64,000 nucleotides of DNA from Phocaeicola_A sp036804505 (GTDB lineage: Bacteria; Bacteroidota; Bacteroidia; Bacteroidales; Bacteroidaceae): the NCBI GenBank assembly GCA_036804505.1, contig DAIRSI010000021.1, forward strand, positions 1 through 64,000. The letters are read 5' to 3'. Numbering within the stretch: position 1 is the stretch's first letter; every line of letters starts with the position of its first letter. The position numbers were made by a program, and so were the translations under genes. The notes beneath the pieces are model-generated. The model did no database searches, was not told where the DNA came from, and saw only the letters and a list, made by a program, of their open reading frames with translations. Of this stretch, positions 1 through 6,545 are shown piece by piece.

Positions 1-156
1 TAGAGAATTAATATGTAACGTTTAATTTAACGTCCAACTTTTCGGGGTCACTTCAGTTTGGCACATCCTCTTTTTATTAAGATATATTCTCTCCTTTTCA
101 ATCCTCTTTAAAGCAAGAGTGAACTGAACTTGAAGTTATCATTCTGTCTCTTTTGC
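1..156. other. left-edge non-coding stretch
   Basis: No coding region can be supported here. It lies downstream of the minus-strand SufE gene. No clear GC-rich terminator stem is visible, so the 3' end of the SufE operon may lie further left, outside the window. Confidence 0.4.
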
Positions 157-582
157 TTATCCTTCTTTTGCTTTAAATGCTAACGCGTACATGCGGATTT
201 GTTTCACCATGGAAAGCAGTCCATTACTTCTTGTTGGAGAAAGATGTTCTTTTAGTCCTATTTTTTCGATGAAATATAAATCACTGTTGAGAATTTCGTC
301 CGGAGTGTGATCCGATAGAACCTTCACCAGTAAGGCTATAATACCTTTTACTATGAGGGCATCACTTTCTGCCTGAAAATGAATTTTTCCATCTATCAAA
401 TCAGCCTGTAGCCAAACTCGGCTTTGGCAGCCATCAATCAAATTCTGTTCGTTTTTATATTTTTCATCCAAAGGAATCTGCTCGTTTCCTAGGTCAATGA
501 GCAGTTGATATTTGTCCATCCAGTCATCAAAATCACTGAATTCTTCTATCACTTGGTCTTGTAGTTCGTTTATCGTTGCCAT
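157..582 (-). CDS. SufE family Fe-S assembly protein
   Basis: Protein of 141 aa, the usual SufE length. SufE accepts sulfur from the cysteine desulfurase SufS on an active-site cysteine and passes it to the SufBCD scaffold in the cytoplasm. The family signature is visible as NLIDGCQSRVW near residues 48-58, where the Cys is the expected sulfur acceptor, and the fold continues to a C-terminal helix that contains MVKQIRMYA. I chose the ATG at 582, which sits one base past the TAA of the upstream glutaminyl cyclase gene; the reading frame extends nine codons further but would overlap that gene. It is the last gene of an apparent minus-strand operon with the cyclase and the double-domain peptidase. 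No SufS or SufBCD gene is present in the window. Confidence 0.9.
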   Translation of the reverse strand: MATINELQDQVIEEFSDFDDWMDKYQLLIDLGNEQIPLDEKYKNEQNLIDGCQSRVWLQADLIDGKIHFQAESDALIVKGIIALLVKVLSDHTPDEILNSDLYFIEKIGLKEHLSPTRSNGLLSMVKQIRMYALAFKAKEG

Positions 583-583
583 T

Positions 584-1588
584 TTATTTTTCGTTATATA
601 TAACCCCAATCAAAGTGTTACCCACAATCTGAAGGGTGTTTTTATCTATATGTTCCATATTATCGTTGACTGTATGCCATGTAGGTCCGAAGCCGGAACT
701 TTGTCCGCTTTGGTCGTAAGGAATGATGTCAATGCAGGGAATTCCGGCTATTCTATTAATCGGCAGATGGTCGTCTGTAACAGGTTCGCCTTCTGAAGGA
801 ATGAAATAACTGCTGTAACCCAGGTTGTTTGCTTTGTTCCAAACTTTATTCACGACACTTTGAGCATATTTCAATGAATAAGATTCCTGATAGAATGTCG
901 GATTCTGACCTCCAACCATGTCAAGAAGAATGGCAAAACGGGCGTTATATCCTTCCACGTGTGGATTGCGTGCCCAATATTGTGTCCCCAGACACCAGCT
1001 GTTTTCATCATCCTCTTTATTTTCCCATTGCGGTGTTCCATAATCTTCCATATCAAAGAAGATGAAATCTATGCCAATTTCTGGTTGCTGTTGTTGGATG
1101 AGGCGCGCCATTTCGAGAATTACACCTACTCCGCTGGCACCGTCGTTGGCTCCATCAATCGGTGTGTGATGGTTTTTTTTGTCGGGATCATTGTCTGCCC
1201 AAGGGCGGCTGTCCCAATGCGAACAAATTATGATGCGCTTAGGATTTTCAGGTTTGTAGGCGCCAATAATGTTACGGCCTTTCAGCGTTTTCCCATCGTA
1301 GCCAGTCAAGTCCATCTTTTGTTCGGTTACTTTAGCTCCGAATGCTTTGAGCATTTTTACAAGGTAGTCTCCACATGCATCATGGGCTTTGCTGTTAGGA
1401 ATACGAGGCCCGAAGTCGGTTTGTGCCTTGATATATTGGTAAGCACTGTCGGCATTAAATACTGGAACTTGCACCTGAACGGAATCTTGTTCCATCTCAG
1501 CACTGGCCTTTGATTTGTTTCCGCAAGCGGCTAAAGCCATCATAATAAAAGTAAGTATAAATAGGTATGTTTTGATCTTCATGTTCAT
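584..1588 (-). CDS. glutaminyl-peptide cyclotransferase (animal-type QC, M28 fold), lipoprotein
   Basis: Protein of 334 aa with a lipoprotein signal peptide (MALAACGN lipobox). The rest is an M28-type zinc aminopeptidase fold. Several stretches match the animal-type glutaminyl cyclases rather than true aminopeptidases: SHWDSRPWADND, DGANDGASGVGV (zinc Asp), FIFFDMEDYG (zinc Glu), LLDMVGGQNPTF and TWHTVNDNMEHID (zinc His). Such QCs convert N-terminal Gln of exported proteins to pyroglutamate and are known from Porphyromonas, Prevotella and Tannerella. The chosen ATG at 1588 overlaps the TGA of the upstream peptidase gene as ATGA, which implies translational coupling; the longer frame would lack a signal peptide at its N-terminus. 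An M28 aminopeptidase is the alternative reading, but the NPTF and WHT segments favour QC. Confidence 0.85.
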   Translation of the reverse strand: MNMKIKTYLFILTFIMMALAACGNKSKASAEMEQDSVQVQVPVFNADSAYQYIKAQTDFGPRIPNSKAHDACGDYLVKMLKAFGAKVTEQKMDLTGYDGKTLKGRNIIGAYKPENPKRIIICSHWDSRPWADNDPDKKNHHTPIDGANDGASGVGVILEMARLIQQQQPEIGIDFIFFDMEDYGTPQWENKEDDENSWCLGTQYWARNPHVEGYNARFAILLDMVGGQNPTFYQESYSLKYAQSVVNKVWNKANNLGYSSYFIPSEGEPVTDDHLPINRIAGIPCIDIIPYDQSGQSSGFGPTWHTVNDNMEHIDKNTLQIVGNTLIGVIYNEK

Positions 1589-3351
1589 AAAATAATGGAT
1601 TGGCTGTCTTGGACTTCTTGCATGACTCTCAGGAAGTTGCCTCCCCATATTTTCTGTATGTCTGTTTCTGAATATCTTTCTGCCAGAAGTTTCCGCGTGA
1701 TGTTAATAATTTCTGAGGCGGAAGCACATCCGATAATTCCGCCGTCACCGTCAAAATCGCTTCCAATGCCTACATGGTCAACGCCCATGATATTTACCAT
1801 ATGATTCAAATGTTCCATGGCATCAATAATCGTTGCTTGTCCTTCTTGTCTGAGAAAGCCACCATAGAGGCAAAGTTGCATAACACCACCTTTGCGGGAA
1901 AGGGCTTTCATTTGTTCGTCGGTCAAATTGCGCGGATGGTCGCATAAGGAGCGGCATGAGGAATGTGAGCAGACTATCGGTGTTTTGCTTAATTCCAAGG
2001 CATCGTAGAAGCTCTTTTCACCGGCATGTGATAAATCGATCATCAGACCCACCCGATTCATTTCTTTGACAACTTCCACTCCGAATTCACTGAGGCCATT
2101 ATGTTCGTTGTTTCCTCGGGCAGAATCACAAATATCATTATCTCCGTTATGGCAGAGGGTCATATATACAATTCCGCGTCGCCGGAATCTTTCCACATTG
2201 GTTAAATCTTTTCCTATAGCATACCCGTTTTCTATACCCATCATGATGCTCTTTTTACCTTCTTTCTTATGTCGGAAAAGCTCATCAGGTGTCCGGGCAA
2301 TTTCTATAGCAGTGCAATTTTTGGCAACCATTTCTTCTATTTCATTCAAAAGCTGGTCGGCCTTAGCTGTTGCTGCCAAAGAGTCTTCTTCCGTACGTCC
2401 TTCCTGTTTCAGATAGGCCACCATGATGGTTGAATCCAAATGCCCTTCGTTCATTTTGTGCAAATCAACCAGGATTTTTGGATCGCGCGTATGAAACTGA
2501 ATGTTTTGCCCAAAGAACATGGGCGTGTCACAATGACTGTCGAGCGTCAGAATTCTTCGATGCAGAGCTTTTGTCTGTTGAAAAGATTGTGCTTCACCTA
2601 CGAACCAATCGAAAATTGGCATCATACTAGTATCACCGTTAAGAATCATGCATTCAGGATGCCATTGTACACCCAGAATGGATTTGTAATCTGAGGATTC
2701 AATAGCTTCAATAATTCCGTCGGGGGCAGAGGCCGTGACCTCAAAGTGGGGTCCGGGTGATTTTACTGCCTGATGATGGAATGAATTCACGGCAAGGCGT
2801 TCGGTCTTGAAAATTGAATAAAGAATTGAGTTTTTCTTTATTTCGATAGAATGGGAAGGAAAAGCTCTTTCCAGATCTTGGTCGTGTTTAATGCGAACTC
2901 CTTCTTTTTGTTTGTGAATATCCTGGTATAATTCACCCCCTAGGGCCGATGCAAGTATTTGGATTCCTCTGCAAATGCCTAGAATGGGGATTTGCCTGTC
3001 TACTGCTAGTTGCGCGAGTATGAGTTCCTGTTTGTCTCTTCTCGGATTGATAGAATGCAATTCCTTGATAGGCTCTTCACCGAAATACATAGGATTAATA
3101 TCTCCTCCTCCTGTGAGCAAGATACCGTCCACCCTCTCCAATATTGAGATAAGAGCATTTTTATCGTCATAGGGAGGGATAATCAACGGTGTGCCTCCTG
3201 CTTTGAGTACGGACATGTAATACCCTTCCGCAACACTGCAATTGCCCTCACTGAAATTCCCCGTGAGGGCTATTATAGGTTGTTCCCGAAAGCCAGGGAA
3301 TGATGAATGGATTTTTTTGTATTCCTTGGTTACATCAAAATTAGGAAGCAT
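1585..3351 (-). CDS. fused C26 glutamine-amidotransferase-like hydrolase and M19 membrane dipeptidase
   Basis: Protein of 588 aa made of two complete hydrolases. Residues about 25-255 are a class I glutamine amidotransferase fold of the gamma-glutamyl-GABA hydrolase type (peptidase C26), with nucleophile Cys in GICRGIQ and catalytic His in QWHPE. Residues about 265-585 are a renal-dipeptidase type M19 peptidase with the zinc motif DSHCDTP, the bridging Glu in GIENGYAIG, His in DLSHAG and CSHSSCR, and Asp in GIGSDFDG. No signal peptide is seen, so it is probably cytoplasmic. The ATG at 3351 is preferred over an in-frame TTG two codons earlier. It follows the Lrp-type regulator by 14 bases and is coupled by ATGA to the glutaminyl cyclase gene. 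A role in splitting gamma-glutamyl or D-amino-acid dipeptides is plausible but not proven. Confidence 0.9.
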   Translation of the reverse strand: MLPNFDVTKEYKKIHSSFPGFREQPIIALTGNFSEGNCSVAEGYYMSVLKAGGTPLIIPPYDDKNALISILERVDGILLTGGGDINPMYFGEEPIKELHSINPRRDKQELILAQLAVDRQIPILGICRGIQILASALGGELYQDIHKQKEGVRIKHDQDLERAFPSHSIEIKKNSILYSIFKTERLAVNSFHHQAVKSPGPHFEVTASAPDGIIEAIESSDYKSILGVQWHPECMILNGDTSMMPIFDWFVGEAQSFQQTKALHRRILTLDSHCDTPMFFGQNIQFHTRDPKILVDLHKMNEGHLDSTIMVAYLKQEGRTEEDSLAATAKADQLLNEIEEMVAKNCTAIEIARTPDELFRHKKEGKKSIMMGIENGYAIGKDLTNVERFRRRGIVYMTLCHNGDNDICDSARGNNEHNGLSEFGVEVVKEMNRVGLMIDLSHAGEKSFYDALELSKTPIVCSHSSCRSLCDHPRNLTDEQMKALSRKGGVMQLCLYGGFLRQEGQATIIDAMEHLNHMVNIMGVDHVGIGSDFDGDGGIIGCASASEIINITRKLLAERYSETDIQKIWGGNFLRVMQEVQDSQSIIL

Positions 3352-3365
3352 ATTCAAACTTTCTT

Positions 3366-3824
3366 TTAACGGGTAATAGGAATTTCTTTTTTGATGCTTT
3401 GTTCCAGTGAAATCAAAGTTTCTGTTGAAACGACTCCAGGTATTTCTTGCATTTTCGAATTCAACAATTCCATCAGGTGTTCATTGTCTCGTGCGTATAG
3501 TTTCACCAACATGGTATAAGGACCTGTTGTGAAATGACACTCTACAATTTCAGGAATTTTTTTCAACTGGGCAACCACATTTTTGTACATTGAACCTTTC
3601 TCCAAAGTTATACCTACGTAAGTACATGTGCTGTAGCCTAAGCTTTTGGGATTAACATTATAGCCTGAGCCGATAATAACGCCCAAATCGAAAAGGCGTT
3701 GCACGCGTTGGTGTATAGCAGCGCGGCTGACGCCACATTCTGCAGCTACATCTTTAAAAGGAATACGGGCATTCTGAGAAATGATTTCAAGGATCTGTTT
3801 GTCCAGGTTATCAATTTTTTCCAT
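3366..3824 (-). CDS. Lrp/AsnC family transcriptional regulator
   Basis: Protein of 152 aa. Residues 1-60 form the Lrp winged helix-turn-helix (NLDKQILEIISQNAR start, then GVSRAAIHQRVQRL as recognition helix). Residues about 65-145 are the RAM/ligand-binding domain with the usual GPYTMLVKLYARDNEHLMELL core. Such proteins respond to amino acids and control amino-acid or peptide metabolism. A minus-strand promoter -7 box at 3858-3865 puts the transcript start near 3851, so the ATG at 3824 must be used; the longer frame would begin upstream of the transcript. It is first in a run with the double-domain peptidase, the glutaminyl cyclase and SufE, so it may regulate that operon. Confidence 0.92.
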   Translation of the reverse strand: MEKIDNLDKQILEIISQNARIPFKDVAAECGVSRAAIHQRVQRLFDLGVIIGSGYNVNPKSLGYSTCTYVGITLEKGSMYKNVVAQLKKIPEIVECHFTTGPYTMLVKLYARDNEHLMELLNSKMQEIPGVVSTETLISLEQSIKKEIPITR

Positions 3825-3857
3825 AGTTGATATAATTAAATGATTACAATTTGTCAG

Positions 3858-3865
3858 CAAATATA
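3858..3865 (-). promoter_or_regulatory. -7 promoter box of the Lrp operon
   Basis: Reads TATATTTG on the minus strand, an exact match to the Bacteroides -7 consensus TAnnTTTG. It lies 34 bases upstream of the regulator ATG. Confidence 0.65.
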
Positions 3866-3912
3866 GTCTTTTATTTTATTTATCAAGCATAAATCAATAA
3901 AAAAAGCATAAA

Positions 3913-3940
3913 AAGGGCGTTAGAAAAACCTAACGCCCTT
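3913..3940 (-). terminator. intrinsic terminator after the FKBP pair
   Basis: An 11-bp perfect stem (AAGGGCGTTAG paired with CTAACGCCCTT) with a 6-base loop. On the minus strand it is followed by a T-rich run. It lies 27 bases past the stop codon of the FKBP lipoprotein and separates it from the Lrp promoter. Confidence 0.88.
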
Positions 3941-3966
3941 TATTTTGATGATAATTTGTTATCTAT

Positions 3967-4839
3967 TTATTTCTCGATGCTCAACAATTCAACTTCGAAA
4001 ATAAGAGTAGAGAACGGTTTAATCTTTCCTGCTTCTCTTGATCCATAACCCAATTCATAAGGGATGTAAAGTTCCCATTTTGAGCCTACAGGCATTTTGG
4101 TCAAGGCTTCTGTCCAACCTTTAATAACTTGATTAGCACGGAATTCAGTAGGCTCTTTGCGATCGTAAGAACTGTCAAATACAGTACCGTCAATCAAAGT
4201 TCCCTTATAGTTTACTTTTACTTTAGTTGTATCGCTAGGAATTGCTCCCTTGCCGGCTACCAAAATTTTATATTGAAGTCCGCTAGGTAATGTTACAACA
4301 CCGGCTTTTGCTTTGTTTTCCTGAAGGAATTTGATACCAGCCTGTTTATTGGCGGAATATTGTTTTTCAAGTTCTCTGTCCTGGATACCTTGCATCTTAG
4401 TCTGTGCATACATTTGAGCTGCTTCTACAGTCATCTTTCCACCCTTGCCGGTTGTTCCGGAAATGAATCCAGCCAGGAAATTACTCAAGCTGATAGTTTT
4501 AGTAGAATCAGCTCCAAAAAGTTGCTGGTTGATACCTTTAACCATTCCGTTTGAAATCTGTTGACCAATTTGGATACCTGCATAATAAGCAACTTTTTTC
4601 TTATTTTTAGGATCTGCGTTAGCTCCTTCGTTCAAACCTTTGATAAATTCATCCATGTAAGCTGTGTCGACTTCCAAACGACTTACCAGATATTCCTTCA
4701 AACCTTGAGTTTGAGCCATACCAATTGCGTATGACAAAGAATCGATATCACTTTTCATGTCAGCTTTAGGGCTCTGTGCTGTACAGGAAGTGAATCCGGC
4801 AACTACTGCGATTGCCATTAAAATGCTACTTTTTTTCAT
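3967..4839 (-). CDS. FKBP-type peptidyl-prolyl isomerase, lipoprotein
   Basis: Protein of 290 aa. A lipobox (AGFTSCTAQ, Cys 19) marks it as a lipoprotein of the periplasmic face or outer membrane. Residues about 30-175 are the helical FKBP N-terminal dimerisation/chaperone domain. Residues about 180-290 are the FKBP catalytic domain, with LPSGLQYKILVAGKG, VKVNYKGTLIDGTVFDSSY, VIKGWTEALTKMPVGSKW and LIFEVELLSI. The layout is that of Mip/FkpA-like isomerases that help fold exported proteins. It lies 16 bases downstream of a cytoplasmic paralogue on the same strand, so the two are probably cotranscribed and arose by tandem duplication. Confidence 0.93.
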   Translation of the reverse strand: MKKSSILMAIAVVAGFTSCTAQSPKADMKSDIDSLSYAIGMAQTQGLKEYLVSRLEVDTAYMDEFIKGLNEGANADPKNKKKVAYYAGIQIGQQISNGMVKGINQQLFGADSTKTISLSNFLAGFISGTTGKGGKMTVEAAQMYAQTKMQGIQDRELEKQYSANKQAGIKFLQENKAKAGVVTLPSGLQYKILVAGKGAIPSDTTKVKVNYKGTLIDGTVFDSSYDRKEPTEFRANQVIKGWTEALTKMPVGSKWELYIPYELGYGSREAGKIKPFSTLIFEVELLSIEK

Positions 4840-4855
4840 TTTTAATACTTTAATA

Positions 4856-5440
4856 TTATAATACTTCTATTAATTCGACTTCAAAGATCAAAGTGCTGTG
4901 GGGAGGAATCATGTCGCCGGCACCTTGTGCTCCGTAGGCAAGTTCGGAAGGAATAAACAATCTCCATTTTGAGCCTTCACTCATCAGCTGAAGAGCTTCT
5001 ACCCATCCTGGTATGACTTGCGAAACGCCAAATACCGCAGGTTCTCCACGTTTAATGGAACTATCAAAGAGAGTACCATTGATAAGTGTACCTTCATAAT
5101 GGCATTTTACTCTTTCATTGGCTTTTGGCTTTTTCCCGTTGCCTTCTTGAAGAATCTCATATTGTAAACCGCTAGGTAAAGTCACGACATTAGGGTTCTT
5201 CTTGTTTTCTTCTAGAAAACTTTTTCCTTCCTTAATGTTAACTTCGCTGATTTTCTTTTCCAGTTCCTGAAAATAGTCGTTTACAATTATTTGGGCTTCT
5301 TTGTGACTGATAGCTGTCTGGTTACCTTCAATAACATCTTTGATGGCTTGAGCAAAGTCATTGATGTTTATGTTTGTTGCGCCCATGCCTTTTAGGTTCT
5401 GACCTATTCCAAGGCCGATAGCGTAGCTGAATTTGTCCAT
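4856..5440 (-). CDS. FKBP-type peptidyl-prolyl isomerase, cytoplasmic (FklB-like)
   Basis: Protein of 194 aa without a signal peptide. The N-terminal third is a short FKBP dimerisation domain (MDKFSYAIGLGIGQNL). Residues about 90-194 are the FKBP catalytic domain with VKCHYEGTLINGTLFDSS, VIPGWVEALQLMSEGSKW and IPPHSTLIFEVELIEVL. This is the FklB/SlyD-like size class acting on cytoplasmic proteins. It shares its domain order with the downstream lipoprotein, and the pair gives the cell one isomerase on each side of the inner membrane. Its promoter -7 box (TACATTTG on the minus strand) is at 5487-5494. Confidence 0.92.
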   Translation of the reverse strand: MDKFSYAIGLGIGQNLKGMGATNININDFAQAIKDVIEGNQTAISHKEAQIIVNDYFQELEKKISEVNIKEGKSFLEENKKNPNVVTLPSGLQYEILQEGNGKKPKANERVKCHYEGTLINGTLFDSSIKRGEPAVFGVSQVIPGWVEALQLMSEGSKWRLFIPSELAYGAQGAGDMIPPHSTLIFEVELIEVL

Positions 5441-5486
5441 TCTTTTTTTATTAATGATACTTATTGATAAATTATCTAATGAATTG

Positions 5487-5494
5487 CAAATGTA
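5487..5494 (-). promoter_or_regulatory. -7 promoter box of the FKBP pair
   Basis: TACATTTG on the minus strand fits TAnnTTTG and lies 46 bases upstream of the cytoplasmic FKBP start. No clear -33 TTTG is seen at the right spacing. Confidence 0.5.
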
Positions 5495-5538
5495 CGAGTT
5501 TTTTTCATATATATTGTTTCCTCTTCTTTATTTTTTAT

Positions 5539-5546
5539 TACTTTTG
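5539..5546 (+). promoter_or_regulatory. -7 promoter box of the sirtuin gene
   Basis: TACTTTTG fits TAnnTTTG and lies 29 bases upstream of the sirtuin ATG. A weak upstream TTTC at 5517-5520 is near the expected -33 position. Confidence 0.55.
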
Positions 5547-5575
5547 TAGAAAGATTATTTTTAAAAAGATTTGAA

Positions 5576-6280
5576 ATGAAGAAATTAGTTGTATTGTCTG
5601 GCGCAGGCATGAGTGCGGAAAGCGGAATAAGAACATTTCGCGGAGCCGGGGGCTTGTGGGAAAACTATCCGGTTGAGCAGGTTGCCACGCCGGAGGGATA
5701 TGCTGCCAATCCGGAACTTGTAACCAAATTCTACAATGAACGGAGGATGCAACTGCTTAAAGTAAAGCCTAATAAAGGACATTACTTGGTAGCTGAACTT
5801 GAAAAGAATTACGATGTGACGGTAGTTACCCAGAATATTGACGACTTGCATGAGCGTGCCGGCAGTTCTCACATCATTCATTTGCATGGTGAGGCTACAA
5901 AAGTTACTTCCAGTCGTGATCCGAACAATTCCAAATACATCAAAAAGCTTAAACCGGAGGAATATGAAGTCAAAATGGGCGATTTGGCCGGTGATGGAAC
6001 TCAATTGCGTCCTTTCATCGTTTGGTTTGGCGAGCCGGTTCCAGAAATTGAACGGGCGATAAAGGAAGTTGAAAAGGCGGATATCTTCGTTATTATCGGG
6101 ACTTCTATGAATGTATATCCAGCTGCAGGCTTGCTCAATTATGTACGTGACGGAGCATCTGTCTACTTGATAGATCCCAATGAAGTTCGCGCTTATTCCA
6201 GACAGCGGATTCATGTAATACAGAAAGGTGCATCCGAAGGTATGGAAGAGCTGGCTGAATTACTGAAGAAAGAATTATAG
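5576..6280 (+). CDS. cobB: NAD-dependent protein deacylase, sirtuin class III
   Basis: Protein of 234 aa, the full sirtuin core length. NAD-binding motifs are GAGMSAESGIRTFRG (residues 9-23) and TQNIDDLH (85-92), with catalytic His 104 in HLHG and a closing GTSMNVYPAA loop. Tyr 53 and Arg 56 in FYNERR match the pair that lets CobB/SIRT5 proteins bind acidic acyl groups, so desuccinylase or demalonylase activity is likely besides deacetylation. The stretch after the catalytic His, where most sirtuins carry four zinc-binding cysteines, has none. The cytoplasmic rubredoxin gene follows after 45 bases, probably in the same transcript. Confidence 0.92.
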   Translation: MKKLVVLSGAGMSAESGIRTFRGAGGLWENYPVEQVATPEGYAANPELVTKFYNERRMQLLKVKPNKGHYLVAELEKNYDVTVVTQNIDDLHERAGSSHIIHLHGEATKVTSSRDPNNSKYIKKLKPEEYEVKMGDLAGDGTQLRPFIVWFGEPVPEIERAIKEVEKADIFVIIGTSMNVYPAAGLLNYVRDGASVYLIDPNEVRAYSRQRIHVIQKGASEGMEELAELLKKEL

Positions 6281-6325
6281 ACAATAATAGTTTTTAATAG
6301 TATTCACTTAATTAACAAGAAAAGT

Positions 6326-6490
6326 ATGAAAAAGTATGTATGTGATGTTTGTGGCTGGGAATATGATCCTGCCTTAGGAGATCCTGATAACGGCATTGAA
6401 CCCGGAACCGCATTCGAAGACCTTCCGGAGGATTTTGTTTGCCCTGTATGTGGGGTTGGCAAAGACGAGTTTTCAGTCGTTGAAGATTAA
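6326..6490 (+). CDS. rubredoxin
   Basis: Protein of 54 aa, exactly rubredoxin size. Two CxxC pairs are present (YVCDVCGWEYDP near residues 6-9 and FVCPVCGVGKDEF near 39-42), which hold a single iron. The aromatic and acidic residues between them (GIEPGTAFEDLPEDF) are family-typical. Rubredoxins carry electrons to oxygen or peroxide reductases in anaerobes, with a cytoplasmic location. The gene is preceded by the sirtuin gene after 45 bases and followed by a strong terminator. Confidence 0.96.
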   Translation: MKKYVCDVCGWEYDPALGDPDNGIEPGTAFEDLPEDFVCPVCGVGKDEFSVVED

Positions 6491-6495
6491 ATAAA

Positions 6496-6520
6496 AATCC
6501 TGCCAGATCATGGCAGGATT
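6496..6520 (+). terminator. intrinsic terminator after rubredoxin
   Basis: A 10-bp perfect stem, AATCCTGCCA paired with TGGCAGGATT, around a 5-base loop, followed by TATTTTTT. Because the stem is flanked by A-rich sequence upstream, it may also stop the minus-strand symporter transcript that ends at 6546. Confidence 0.9.
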
Positions 6521-6545
6521 TATTTTTTATTCCATAGCATAATAT

